64,000 bases of DNA from Monosiga brevicollis MX1 (taxonomy: Eukaryota > Opisthokonta > Choanoflagellata > Craspedida > Salpingoecidae): NCBI RefSeq assembly GCF_000002865.3, contig NW_001865050.1, positions 212,598-276,597 on the forward strand. The letters are read 5' to 3'. The position numbers were made by a program, and so were the translations under genes. The notes under the pieces are model-generated. The model searched no databases and was not told the origin of the DNA. It saw only the letters and a program-made list of their open reading frames with translations. Positions 1 to 11,416 of this stretch are shown here, in pieces; position 1 is the first letter of the stretch; the number at the start of each line of letters is the position of its first letter.

Positions 1-214
1 GATCGTGGGAGGGAGCAGGAGACGAATTACTGGGCGTGCGGCGTGCGGGGTTAAAAAATTCCGACGGGGAGGGGACAAAGTGCCAAACTCATGATGACTG
101 AAGAGCCGCAACTGCTGTGCGAGAGCGGATCGCGAAGATGGATGGATGGTTGGATGGCTGGACACACTTTCGGTGCGGCGCCAGGCTCGAGCCCGTGCCA
201 TGGCGTGGCTCGGA

Positions 215-631
215 GACAGAGAGACAGAGAGACAGAGAGACAGAGAGAGAGACAGAGAGACAGAGAGACAGAGAGACAGAGAGAGACAGAGAGACAGAGA
301 GAGACAGAGAGAGACAGAGAGACAGAGAGACAGAGAGACAGAGAGACAGAGAGACAGAGAGACAGAGAGAGACAGAGAGACAGAGAGACAGAGAGAGACA
401 GAGAGACAGAGAGACAGAGAGAGACAGAGAGACAGAGAGACAGAGAGACAGAGAGACAGAGAGACAGAGAGACAGAGAGACAGAGAGACAGAGAGAGAGA
501 GAGACAGAGAGACAGAGAGACAGAGAGACAGAGAGACAGAGAGAGACAGAGAGAGACAGAGAGACAGAGAGACAGAGAGAGACAGAGAGACAGAGAGACA
601 GAGAGACAGAGAGACAGAGAGACAGAGAGAC

Positions 632-710
<79 letters not shown>

Positions 711-930
711 CAGAGAGACAGAGAGACAGACACACAGAGACAGGGAGACAGGGAGACAGAGAGACAGAGAGACAGAGAGACAGAGAGAGACAGAGAGAGA
801 CAGAGAGACAGAGAGACAGAGAGAGACAGAGAGACAGAGAGACAGAGAGACAGAGAGACAGAGAGACAGAGAGACAGAGAGACAGAGAGAGACAGACAGA
901 GAGACAGAGAGAAAGAGAGTGACAGACAGA
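215..930. repeat. (GAGACA)n simple-sequence satellite
   Basis: About 700 bases built from GAGACA and GAGA units, with a pure GA tract near 640-702 and a CACA interruption near 728. All frames are open because the repeat lacks stop codons, giving Arg/Glu/Thr- or Leu/Ser-rich pseudo-proteins on both strands; I do not regard these as genes. Confidence 0.95.
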
Positions 931-1351
931 GACGGACCCAGAGCCGAAGGACAGGAGTAGAAACCAGTGACGATACAAACAAAATCGCAAAGCGTGTCAA
1001 AGGCTACACATTCTCTTATGACCATCCGCATCTCTCAACTTGAATGGCACGGCTGGCTGGGGCGGAGGCAGCAGGCGGATCAGGCGGGACGCACTTTGCA
1101 TACAGAGACGCAGCGTGGACAGGGCGCCATGAGTGGCCCTCCGTATGATCCCGTGAATCAATCCGTATGTCTTGTTGCGTGTGCTTGCAGGTTCCACCCG
1201 TTGCTTGTTGCTCACGGCCTGGCTGACCGACGGCGCAGGTGTTTGTGCAACGTGATTATTCTCAGGGCACCACTCCACGATTTGAAACGGCGTTCCCAGC
1301 GGCGCTAGAGGGAAAAGTACGTCACAACGCCGTGCCAAAGCGATATGGGTG
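931..1351. other. Intergenic stretch upstream of the GOLGA7-like gene
   Basis: I see no recognisable coding segment here. It should hold the promoter and 5' UTR, and possibly a further 5' exon, of the gene that starts at 1352. No TATA box is evident. Confidence 0.4.
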
Positions 1352-1956
1352 ATGTTGCTTGGTGGCAGCACCGAGGCATCATTCTCCCCGGTCGCCGACC
1401 CACCGATCGACCTTGTTCTGTTCCTCAAAACCTCACGCTCACCGCTGCCGGGAATCTGTCGACGACAGCTTGATCCAGCAGCCTATACACGTGTGATCGA
1501 GCATATCAATCATCTCTATGAAGAGGCTGAAAAGCCCTCGTCTTCACTTTACTGCATGGTGCGTGCGACGCCCCTGTGCCCTAATTTGTCGTCTGGCCCA
1601 ATTGTGTTCCGGCCTGCCCGTGCCTGACGACATGTGTGTGCTTGGTGTGTGCTTGCTTGCGCTTAGAATTGCCTGTCCTGCCTGACCGGCAATCTCTTGC
1701 TCCTTTGCTGGGAAAATCCCTACGAGCAAGTACGTGGACCCCGCCCACTCAATATCCTACACACGTGCCCCGCTTGCCGCTCGTGCCCATCTGTCTGCGT
1801 TTCTAATTCTTACGCGCGTCCACGACTGCATCGGTTCCGCATGTCGTGTTCAGACCTTTCGAGATGTCACCGCCTTTGTTGAACGGCAAAACGTCGAGGT
1901 ACGTGCGCCCCGAGCTGTTTCTGTTGTGTATGTCTGTATGTATGCATATTGTTTGC

Positions 1957-1990
<34 letters not shown>

Positions 1991-2329
1991 CGCTTTCGGT
2001 GTCCTGACGGCTCTTGATTTCCGAGAGTGACGTTTATTGAGTGGTGTTATTGCAACGCGCAGCTGTCTTCATCGTGACGTTGCTTCCCGTTTGCTGGTGC
2101 AACTAGGTGTTTCGACCAGCAGGTCTCGACCTGGTCGACCCCCTGCGCCGTGGTCTACGCGTGGTAAGTGTTCTTGGCCACCCTGCAGGCCTGGGCTGAG
2201 GCGAGTGCGCGTGTCTGAATTTCTCGGGCAAACTCATGACGCTTGCTGCCTCTGTCCAAATGCCCACTTGCTCCTCCGACCACGGATTTACAGATTGAAA
2301 TTATCAACGCAACCACATCCACAAGCTGA
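1352..2329 (+). CDS. GOLGA7: GOLGA7/ERF4-family palmitoyltransferase accessory subunit
   Basis: Five exons join in frame: 1352-1558, 1667-1729, 1854-1898, 2107-2163 and 2294-2329, giving about 135 residues, the usual size of human GOLGA7. Family signatures fall in order: LDPAAYTRVIEHINHLYEEAEK, then NCLSCLTGN with paired cysteines, then RDVTAFVERQNVEV, then the hallmark GLDLVDPLRRGLRV followed by IEI and a short tail. In animals and fungi this family (GCP16, Erf4) forms a Golgi/ER complex with a DHHC enzyme (DHHC9, Erf2) and supports Ras palmitoylation. Every intron has GT-AG ends, and three donors read GTACGT or GTGCGT. The first ATG in frame was chosen; a 5' exon cannot be excluded. Function is by family; the partner DHHC enzyme is not in this window. 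Confidence 0.85.
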
Positions 2330-3066
2330 GGGATTGTCTTCTCATGCCCATGTCATGTTGTCTTTTGCAGGTCTTGTAGTTTGTAGTCGTTGTCGTTTCA
2401 TTCACCTCAGAACCGCATTAAACTTCTTTGCTGAGCAAAGCCATCTTGTATCTCCAAGGTCAAGCCCGTTATCAGCCATAACGCTCGACCCCTTTTGTCC
2501 CAATTGTAATCTTGTCGACATTCAAAGCGTCGCTCTGGCTGATTTGACCAGGCGACTTGAAAATTGGCAGAGCACATTGACCGACATAATCACCCCTTTA
2601 GCCGATGCGCCATCAATCAGCGAGAGCCATTCATTTTTTTCTTGACAGGTGGCAAAGTGACTTTTATTGGCCATGCCACCATTGATACGTGTGCAAGGCC
2701 TTCTGAATGTCACGCTCAAGACAGCTTTCAGATGACAGGTGGACCCAGAGAAAGAAACGAGCGCGTTCATGGTCAGGAAGAGCCAACAGCAAGTATTTCC
2801 ATCAAGCCCGCACAATTGGGCATGATCCCACAACAAGTGCTGGCGATGCTGGTCGTGCGCTCTGCCGCAAGAAAAGCGCCAAGCACTCGCAGATCAGTGT
2901 GCGGGAGTTGTCCAGGCATGATTGGACATGACTTGTGTGTGTGTGGGGGGGCGGGGGGTGCAAGGCACAGGAGGGTGTGAGTCGTCTGCATCCAGTGTTA
3001 GGTAAGCATGCCCAAGCGACAACGATCGCGGCACGCGCGAGTCTTTGAAATCCCCCCCTCCCTCGT
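2330..3066. other. Intergenic, 3' flank of GOLGA7-like gene
   Basis: No coding segment that I can support. Short open frames here lack codon bias and family motifs. The stretch presumably contains the 3' UTR of the upstream gene and a distal part of the ribonucleotide reductase upstream region. Confidence 0.4.
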
Positions 3067-3740
3067 CCGTTACAGCGCGGCCCCCTCCGAGGTTCCGCTC
3101 CTTCCATAAGAAGAAGACTGACTGTTTTATCGAAATCATTTGAGATGGACTTTTGAGCCTAAACTGATTCAAAAAAAAAAAATAACACCGTTACATTGAA
3201 AGGCTCACATGTTGAGCGCCATTGTAGTTCCCGCGCTTTTGTCCCTCTGTCTCTGTCTCTGCCTTTCAATCTCACCTCTGTCTCTGTCTCTCAATCTCTG
3301 TTGATATTCTCTTTTCTCTGTTATGCCTCTAGTTTTACCTATATATGTTTCGATCTTGAGCCCTATCTCTGCATCTGACCCTCACTTGATCTCTGTCTCT
3401 GTCTAAATATCTCTCTCTGTCTCCCGTCTCTATCTCTCTCTGAGTCGCGCCTTTTTTCTTCCCGCCAACCTGTTTGTGCGGCTGGGTGCGCGCATCACAC
3501 ATCATAATCATCAGGATGAGGAGTGAGGCCCTTCCCCCCTCCACCCCCCACCCTCCACCCTCCACCTCTCCTCTCCTTCCTTCCCTTGTTCCGCTTCCTC
3601 GAATCGACCGTTACAAAGCGGCCCGACCGTTATATTGTGGTTGACTTGACTCTCTCAACGGCATTTTCCTTCCGACTTGACTGGGACCATCCCTAGTACG
3701 GCCGTGTTGGTACGTGAGCTACCCGACTGCCTTGTAACGG
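3067..3740 (+). promoter_or_regulatory. Cluster of CCGTTA (MYB-type) boxes with an E2F-like box, upstream of RRM1
   Basis: The octamer CCGTTACA occurs at 3067-3074, 3188-3195 and 3608-3615; a variant CCGTTATA is at 3627-3634; the reverse complement TGTAACGG is at 3733-3740. A further copy lies in RRM1 intron 1 at 4090-4097. CCGTTA is the reverse complement of TAACGG, the core bound by MYB proteins. Between them, TTCCCGCGC at 3228-3236 resembles an E2F/DP site. Ribonucleotide reductase is S-phase regulated across eukaryotes, so a G1/S control role is a reasonable inference but is not shown by the sequence alone. Confidence 0.5.
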
Positions 3741-3904
3741 TCATGAGGCACTGCCATTCATGGAACCCAGCACAACCGCCACTCCACTGGCCATTGGCGG
3801 CCGTCATCTGCAGCGATCAAGCCTGCCGGGACTGGTGTACGCTGCCTCATGGTCTTCGTCCTTGTGCTTTGCTCTGTAGATCCCTTTCAGCCAACACCGC
3901 CACC

Positions 3905-6508
3905 ATGTATGTTGTCAAGCGTGATGGCCGCCACGAGCCGGTTCTCTTCGACAAGATCACCAACCGTGTTGAAAAGCTTTCCTTTGGCCTCAACCGCGAC
4001 TATGTCGAGCCGGTACGCCAGCTGTTTGGTCACCAATTGGGCTGCTCAGTCTTTTGGTCCTTTTGTATTCATAATACAAAAGAAAGTGACCGTTACAAAC
4101 CAAGCTCACCCAACCAACCGGTTTGCTTTGCTTTGATAGGTCGAAATCACCAAGAAGGTCATGGCCGGCGTATACAGCGGCGTGCACACCACTCAGCTCG
4201 ACCAGCTCGCGGCCGAGACCGCCGCCTCCTTCACCACCCGCCACCCTGACTACGCCATTCTTGCCGCCCGCATCTCAGTCTCCAACCTCCATAAGCAGAC
4301 CAACAAGTCTTTCAGCCGTACGTCTTGCTCCTCCACCATCCTGCCCTTGCTCTTTCATGCCTCTTCTTATGTTGTTGCAAAAGCCGAGCGTCCTCTGGCC
4401 AGTGCCCACTCAACGCTTGTTCTCATGTCTTATTTACAGAGACCATGAAGGCACTCCACGAGTACGTCAACCCCAAGACTGGCAAGCTGGCTCCCCTCGT
4501 CTCCGACGAGACCTGGGCTGTCATTGAGAAGAACAAGGAGCTTTTGGACAGCCACGTGATCTATGATCGTGACTTCAACTTCAACTTTTTTGGGTTCAAG
4601 ACGCTCGAGCGCTCTTACCTTCTCAAGATCAACGGCCAGGTCGTTGAACGCCCCCAACACATGTTCATGCGTGTCTCAGTTGGCATTCACGGCGACAACT
4701 TGGATGCCGTCCTCGAAACCTACAACCACATGTCCCAGGGCCTCTTCACCCACGCCTCACCCACCCTCTTCAACTCGGGCACCCCCCTGGCTCAGCTCTC
4801 CAGCTGCTTCCTGGTGTCCATGAAGGACGACTCCATCAAGGGCATCTATGACACCCTTACTACCTGCGCCATGATCTCCAAGACGGCTGGTGGCGTCGGC
4901 CTCAGCATTCACAACGTGCGCGCCTCGGGCAGCTACATTGCCGGCACCAACGGCGAGTCCAATGGCTTGGTGCCCATGCTCCGCGTCTACAACAACACGG
5001 CCCGCTATGTGGACCAGGGTGGCAACAAGCGTCCTGGTGCCTTTGCCGTCTATCTCGAGCCCTGGCACGCGGATGTCTTTGAGTTTTTGGACCTCAAGAA
5101 GAACCATGGCTCGGACGAGCTGCGCGCCCGCGACCTCTTTTACGCCCTTTGGGTGCCCGACCTCTTTATGAAGCGCGTCGAGCGCAACGAGCAGTGGACC
5201 CTCATGTGCCCCCACGAGTGCCCCGGCCTCGCCGACTGCTATGGCGCCGAGTTTGAGGCCCTCTATGAGCGCTATGAGCGCGAGGGTCGTGGCCGCAAGA
5301 CCATTGATGCCCAAAAGCTCTGGTTTGCCATTCTCGAGTCTCAGACGGAGACTGGCACCCCCTACATGCTCTACAAGGATGCCTGCAACGAGAAGTCCAA
5401 CCAGAAGAACCTGGGCACGATTCGTTGCAGCAACCTTTGCACCGAGATTGTTGAGTACTCTGCCCCTGATGAGGTGGCCGTCTGCAACCTGGCCTCTCTG
5501 GCCCTGCCCAAGTTTGTCAACGAGGACACGCGCACATACGATTTTGAGCGTCTGCACGACGTGGTCAAGATTGTGACACGTAACCTCAACCGCATCATTG
5601 ACATCAACTACTACCCCGTCCCTGAGGCCAAGAACAGCAACATGCGTCACCGCCCCATTGGCATTGGAGTTCAGGGTCTGGCTGATGCCTTTATCCTCAT
5701 GCGCCTGCCTTTTGACAGCCCCGAGGCGCGCGATCTGAACAAGCGCATCTTTGAGACCATTTACCATGCTGCCCTCGAGGCCTCGTGTGAGATTGCTCAG
5801 CGCGATGGTCCCTACAAGACGTACGAAGGCTCGCCCGTTTCGCAGGGCACGCTGCAGTACGACATGTGGGGCATCACCCCCACTGACCAGTGGGACTGGG
5901 CAGCCCTCAAGGCGAAGATTGCCGAGCATGGCGTGCGCAACTCGCTTCTGGTGGCTCCCATGCCCACGGCCTCCACCGCCCAGATTCTGGGCAACAACGA
6001 GTCGATTGAGCCGTACACGAGCAACATCTACTCGCGCCGTGTGCTCTCTGGTGATTTCCAGGTGGTGAACAAGCACCTGCTCAAGGACTTGGTGGAGCTG
6101 GGCATCTGGTCCAACGACATTAAGCAGCAGATTATTCTCAACAACGGTTCCATTCAGGCCATTGCTGGCATCCCGGATGACATCAAGGCTCTGTACAAGA
6201 CGGTGTGGGAGCTGTCACAGCGCACCCTTATTGATCTGGCGGCCGACCGTGGCGCCTTTATTGATCAATCTCAATCCTTCAACGTCCACATGGGTGAGCC
6301 CAACTTTGGCAAGCTTACCAGCATGCACTTTTATGCTTGGAAGCAGGGCCTCAAGACGGGCATGTACTACCTCCGCACCCGCGCCGCCGCCTCAGCCATC
6401 AAGTTTACCATTGATGCCACCAAGGCCAAGGAACAGCAGGAGAAGGAGGAAGCGGCCATGGTCTGCTCCCTTACCAACCCCGAGGGCTGCCTCATGTGCT
6501 CAGCGTAA
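3905..6508 (+). CDS. RRM1: Ribonucleoside-diphosphate reductase large subunit (class I)
   Basis: Three exons, 3905-4012, 4140-4317 and 4440-6508, encode about 784 residues, close to human RRM1 (792). The enzyme reduces ribonucleoside diphosphates to deoxy forms in the cytosol with the small subunit R2. Visible landmarks are the N-terminal ATP-cone ([13 protein letters not shown]), [14 protein letters not shown] with the first redox cysteine, NLCTEIVEY carrying the Asn-x-Cys-x-Glu active-site triad, [12 protein letters not shown] with the second redox cysteine, the tyrosine pair in [16 protein letters not shown], and a C-terminal CLMCSA whose two cysteines pass electrons from thioredoxin or glutaredoxin. 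All catalytic positions are intact. Codon use is strongly C-ending, as expected for high expression. Intron 1 contains another CCGTTACA box. The start codon lies in a good CACC-ATG context. Confidence 0.97.
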
Positions 6509-7500
6509 TATGGCGTTGGCTCACAGCCCTTGGTGGCTGGTATTGGTATGAGTCCGGTCTTGCTGCGCCATGGCTGTGCCTGTGCTGCCGCGAGGCCAGA
6601 GCAGACGCACGCGCATGTGTGCGTGTGTTCTTGTATGTTTGATGTGTTTGAATGAGTTGTGACCCATTCTGTTTTTTGCTTAATGTCCTGGAGTATGTGT
6701 TTCTCTGTCTGTGCTTGTGTGGTCGTGTCAGTTTAGACTGACTACCATCGATTTGTGCATCCCTCTATCTGGCAGCGTTGTGTGCTGTAGCAGGCCCTCC
6801 ATGCAGGCCCTCCATGTGTGTATAATGACTTTGGATCTGTGTTGGTGCAGAACGAGGGACGGTTACTTTTTTTTTTTTAATCCCTGGTGTTGTTCTTTTT
6901 TGTTTCGCTTATCGTTTCGTTGTTTGTTTGTCGCCTGACTGGACCGGCAGTCGGGAAAATATTTGTGAGGTGGTGTCTTCCCCTTTCGGGTGTGATGCGC
7001 GTATGTCATGAAAAGCGCGCGTGCAAAAAGGAGTGGTGACAATTAATGCTAAACTTGAGTCTGATACTTGCCTTAGACGAAATCTTATAGCTCGCCAACC
7101 CTAGACAAAATCTTTGAAGGCGACTCAAAGGGACGTGACAAGGAGGGGGGCTTGGGGGGGCTTGGGGCACCTCATCATTCACGTGCGGAGGACACCCCAC
7201 AGACAGAGGTTGGGATGTTCCAGCCAAAACCAAACCGGACCTTGTAGGAACGGGAAGGATGGGTGAAACAGGTTGGGGTGCCTTGCATTTGTGACGTTGT
7301 ACCAAACTGAGCCTTGGTAACGACCGTTGCTGTCTGGGGCCACTGCCTAACAGCGGCCTGTTTTGGGGGGTCGGAGCAAGGTCAGCGACTGACGGATGAC
7401 TGTTTTTGACCGTTACAAGGGCCAAACCGGCTTGGTCAGCTCAGCCCCTTCTTGACGAATTCTTGGTGCCGCTCTCACCTCGCGAGCACCTTGCCCCCGA
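6509..7500. other. 3' flank of RRM1 and intergenic DNA
   Basis: T/G-rich 3' UTR-like sequence to about 7000, followed by unassigned DNA. One more CCGTTACA octamer lies at 7410-7417. No coding segment is supported. Confidence 0.4.
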
Positions 7501-9398
7501 CTCACCCCCAAACGAGTATTATAAAAAGGTCCCACCCGGTTTTGGTCTGTTGGCATCGAGGGGATGATCGCAGTGGTATGTGGGGGCAGGAAGGGGCAGC
7601 TGGGTGGTTTCGCAGATAAGAGACTTTTCGGGACTGGCTCGAATTGCTGCTATCTGCGTGTTTGCAGCGGCACCAAAAGGCAGCCCTATGAGTCCCATTC
7701 CCTCGCCCGACAGCGGGAAGGACCCGCCTTGGCTTGCATCACGCCTGAGCGTGCCATTCCTCTGGCCATACTGTCGCAGCATCAGACAACGCAGGGGCCA
7801 GCCAGAAAATCCGGCCCCTCTCTGCTCAACGACCGGTGAGCAAGTTCGAAGGGAGCTTGCCTCACAGGCGTGCAAATGTTCAACTCCCCAACGGCTAAAT
7901 TCACCCCCCTGGGCAATGTCAAGTCCACCTGTTTGGATTGTCGTTCAGGAATCGAGTCATGATACTGAGCCATGCCATCCCAACCGCTGCGAGAGCCTCA
8001 AGCTGCTGTCTCTTCTTGGCTCTGTCCTACCACCCCACCTGCGCTGTCGGATTCCAATACTTGCCCCGACATGTGGTGACAAGGATTACACCTAGACCAG
8101 GACAGGCCAAGCCATCCCAATCTTTGACGTGAAACGCCAAGGCCAAGCCCACAGGTGACAAACGCTGTCCTTTCGAGTCGGGATTGCAGTCAACATCATC
8201 CCCCTGAAGCACAGGGCATCCGCCTGGTCCGCTGGGTGACATCAGATCACGAGCAAGACCATCACAGCCCAACTGCAAAAGGGCTTCAGTCAAATATGAC
8301 GATCGAATGCAGAGTCGTGCAGAGCCTTTCCCAAGTTCATCAGAAACCCGGTCGATCACCCAGAGACACCCACGGATTGGGGGAGGAAAATTGAGTGTGA
8401 GGGAGTGAGTGAGGGAGCCAAAGTCGTCGATGCCAAGCCGTCCTTCAAGGCCCCAAACCCTTCTCTGCTCCCCTCCCCTCGACTCCTCTTGCCCATAACA
8501 TATCATTGTCAGGTTTGGGGCTTGTCCTGCTCCTTGTCAGTCAAATTGGGTCATTCGGTTAGCTACCATGGACGAGCAAACTCAAGCACCCCAACCGCCA
8601 ACCCCGCTACCCTTTTGCCCCCCGCCCCCCAACCCTGGGTACCCCCTACCATACAAAAAGTTTTGTTTGGCGCTTGGACAGTGCTGGCTGCCGGTTGCCG
8701 GCTGCCGTTGCCATCCCCCCTCCCCCCCCTCCCCCGTCTTGACCATTGGCCACTGCCAGTGCCCCTAGACCGCCACCACCACACCCTCGGCCTTCTCGAG
8801 CCAAAAGTTACAGAGTGCAGGCAGATACGTGGTTGGGGTTGGTGCGCCACCCAACGTCAGCCTTGAAACCCAACGCCTCGCCACCAACTTTTCTCTACGC
8901 GCACCCCCTGCGTACCCCAACCTCTCTCCTCCCCTCCTCCTCCCCTCTCTCTGGCTCTTCGCGCTTGCCCTCGGTTCAATTCCCCGAGTTTTCGCACGAC
9001 GTTGACATGCATTTTCCTGCTCCCAGTTGTCCTTCCTGTCACTCTTTCGACGTTGAACGTGACCCTGTTCGTTCGTCCCCACCACACACACGCAGCGACA
9101 AAATTGTGTCTGTGTTTTCGTCGTTGGGGTTGTGTGCACCCAGTTCAGCTCTCGCTGCCGTTAGAGGAAAAGTTTTTTTTTTTTTAAAAAAAAAAAAAGC
9201 TCTCCTCTCTCTCTTCTCTCTCTCTCTCCTCTCTCTCTCCTCTCTCTCTTCTCGCGCTGCCATTTGAATTTTTTTTTTCTGAATTTTTAAAATTTGTTTT
9301 ATTTCTTCTTCTTCTCGTTCTCGTTGGTGCCTCTAGCTGCCGTTTGTGGGCAAATTGTTTGTTGGTGCCAGTTGGGGTTGATAGCAGTCAGTGGCATC
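7501..9398. other. Unassigned region with an isolated TATA-like box
   Basis: A TATAAAAA sequence at 7520-7527 sits about 40 bases before a pyrimidine/purine transition, but I find no convincing coding exon downstream. Open frames around 7580-8095 and 8405-8866 are Pro/Ser-rich without recognisable motifs. The stretch 9175-9255 is T/A- and CTCT-rich, a likely 5' UTR or core promoter element of the gene starting at 9399. Confidence 0.3.
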
Positions 9399-10250
9399 AT
9401 GTTGGCGGCCAAGCGCGTTCGTACAGACACCATGGCGGTGCATCAGCAGCGGGACACGACGTGTTCCGGGCATGCTTCGCCAGCGTCGTCCTTGGAATCC
9501 TTTGGCGTTGAGCGTCACATGGCTGCCATCAAGATCGCCCGCGAGCGCCAAGGCAAGCAGCACCGCTACGCGGGCTATAGCGACAAGGACCTCCTCGCCG
9601 ATCTCGAAAAAAAACTCAAGCAAGCCCGCAGTCGCCTGGCCAATCTTCAAGAGCCCCTCAAGAGCGTCACGGGCCGGGCGGACCAAGTCGAAGACATGGT
9701 GGACGCCCTCTCCTTCACCAAATGGCTGGTGGAGCAACACCTCATTGCCCAAGCCAAAACTGACACGGATTCACAAGCCGCCGATGTTGCTGATCCTGCC
9801 TTCACGCACCACCCCAAGGACTTCACCAAGATCCCTGCCACCGCCAACGCCGCTTCCCCAGCGTCACAGTCCACGGCCGTGCCTCGCGGTGGCCCTGCCA
9901 TGGGGGCCCCACTCATGACCTGGGCCACTGGACCCAACGGCGTGCCCGTCATGATGCCCGTCTCCATGTCCATGTCCATGATGGGCCCATATGCCGCGCA
10001 GTACGGTGCCACACCCATGATGTGGCCCAGTACCACCTCAGCAGCAGCCAACCCCACTTCCATGCCCGCCATGTCCGTGTCCACCGTGCCCACCATGCCA
10101 GCCATGCCAGCCATGTCCATGTCCAGCATGCTCGCTGCTTGGCAGCAACAGCAGCAGCAACAACAACAACAGCAGCAGCAGCAGCAGCAGCGATTCTTGT
10201 TCCAGCAACAACAGCTGCAGACCCACTTTTCGCAGCCGGCGCAACACTAA
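9399..10250 (+). CDS. Uncharacterised coiled-coil, Met- and Gln-rich protein
   Basis: A single uninterrupted frame of 283 residues. I do not recognise the family. Residues about 40-120 are charged and helical in pattern (IKIARERQGKQHRYAGYSDK, then LLADLEKKLKQARSRLANLQ), probably a short coiled coil. A linker rich in Ala, Ser and Pro follows, then a Met/Pro/Ser/Ala-rich low-complexity stretch, a run of 16 glutamines at about 10144-10190 and a Gln-rich tail. Low-complexity Met/Gln regions of this kind occur in transcription co-regulators and RNA-binding proteins, which is only a weak hint. ATG 9399 is preferred because upstream sequence in the frame is poly-Phe translated from a T-rich leader. 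An AATAAA signal at 10538-10543 supports the gene end. Confidence 0.7.
   Translation: MLAAKRVRTDTMAVHQQRDTTCSGHASPASSLESFGVERHMAAIKIARERQGKQHRYAGYSDKDLLADLEKKLKQARSRLANLQEPLKSVTGRADQVEDMVDALSFTKWLVEQHLIAQAKTDTDSQAADVADPAFTHHPKDFTKIPATANAASPASQSTAVPRGGPAMGAPLMTWATGPNGVPVMMPVSMSMSMMGPYAAQYGATPMMWPSTTSAAANPTSMPAMSVSTVPTMPAMPAMSMSSMLAAWQQQQQQQQQQQQQQQQRFLFQQQQLQTHFSQPAQH
10144..10191 (+). repeat. CAG/CAA polyglutamine tract
   Basis: Sixteen consecutive Gln codons with mixed CAG and CAA, inside the coiled-coil gene at 9399-10250. Mixed codons suggest selection for the amino acids rather than a simple slippage repeat. Confidence 0.9.
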
Positions 10251-10537
10251 AAGAACGCCCTGGAGCGCCACTTGCCCCAACGGGACTGCATGTCCCTTCC
10301 TTGCCCCTCCTGTGTCTACTGGTACACGCACCTGTGGGTGTCCGCCCTATTATGTGCCATAGCCTGTTGCTAGCTCTTGTATTTCTGGCGTCGCTTCAAA
10401 AGGGTGTTGGTTGACCAGCCCGAGCTGTCCCCACCCTAGCCAGATTGCCTCTTGCGCCTTGTTCATAACATCGCTCGCTGCCATCTGTATAAACGATTCA
10501 TCCGCCGCCTCCTGCTGTACTGTACCTATTGTCTGTA

Positions 10538-10543
10538 AATAAA
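10538..10543 (+). terminator. Polyadenylation signal AATAAA
   Basis: AATAAA about 290 bases after the stop codon of the polyQ gene, within otherwise non-coding DNA. Confidence 0.6.
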
Positions 10544-10559
10544 AGCGCTCGCTCGTCAT

Positions 10560-11416
10560 GTGTCCAATGTGAACGACTCTTTTACTGCTCCTTAATCGCC
10601 TCCAGCCTGCGTGCTTGACTCCTTCCCCCCGCCTTGGGTGTCCCTTGATGGGAAATTGAAATGAGTATCATCAACGCGTATCTTTGAATCAAGCATCTCC
10701 TGTGCTGGACGAACCGTGCACACCATCGCCCCGCCCATAACGCAGATCAAGAATGACAACCACCAGCGCACGAGCCAATCAAGAGAAGCAAATCAAGTGA
10801 TGGTTGAGTGGTGAGAGCTTGAGCATACGCGCTTGGCTTCCACAATATTATTATTATTATTATTGTTTGGTGCCTGCAATGCCCGCCAGCATATCGGCGG
10901 ACACGATACCGGGGGCGGTTCATTCCTGGGGTGCTCAAATCAAAAACACTGTCTCGCCCATGCGAGCTTTGTGACACTTTTCATGCATGCATGCTTGGAC
11001 ATGAAGGATTTGCCCAGCAGGATCTCCGCTCGAGACCAAACTCGACTATGGAATGTGTCCGTCCTCTGTCGGCGCGGCGCGGCGCGGCGACATCCATAAA
11101 CTTGTGGGCGAGCATGCTATGCTGTATCGCTTGCACCTTGCTTGGGTGTCATTTCTGTCGTGATCCTGGTTGCCACGACCGCGCCTTTGGTCGCAACGAG
11201 TGGCGTCACCAGGAACGCTGCCATCACTAAGGCCGGACGTTCAAGAGGAATCAGAGTTGAGAGCCATCTGGTTTTGGCGGTCACTCGCCAGGCAGAGACG
11301 AGCTGGCTCCAACCCAGCTTGGCACAACTCAAGATTAAAAACAGCTTCTTCAGCCTTCCCCGCATTATCCCTTTCGCCCCTCCCTTTCCGAGCCCCTTCC
11401 GGATCGCACCGTCATC
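10560..11416. other. Intergenic stretch
   Basis: No gene seen. It contains a short ATT repeat at about 10845-10864 and a GGCGC run near 11075-11090. It should include the promoter of the gene beginning at 11417. Confidence 0.4.

Noticed and set aside
51-1043. Several overlapping 250-320 residue open frames on both strands
   Set aside because: They arise only from the stop-free GAGACA repeat; their translations are pure Arg/Glu/Thr/Gln or Leu/Ser/Val/Cys low complexity.
4757-6076. 439-residue open frame on the minus strand
   Set aside because: Exactly antisense to conserved RRM1 coding sequence; the C-ending third positions of RRM1 make the antisense frame stop-poor.
7520-8095. TATA box followed by a 171-residue open frame
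   Set aside because: The translation shows no motif, no hydrophobic pattern and no splice-supported continuation; kept only as an isolated TATA-like site.
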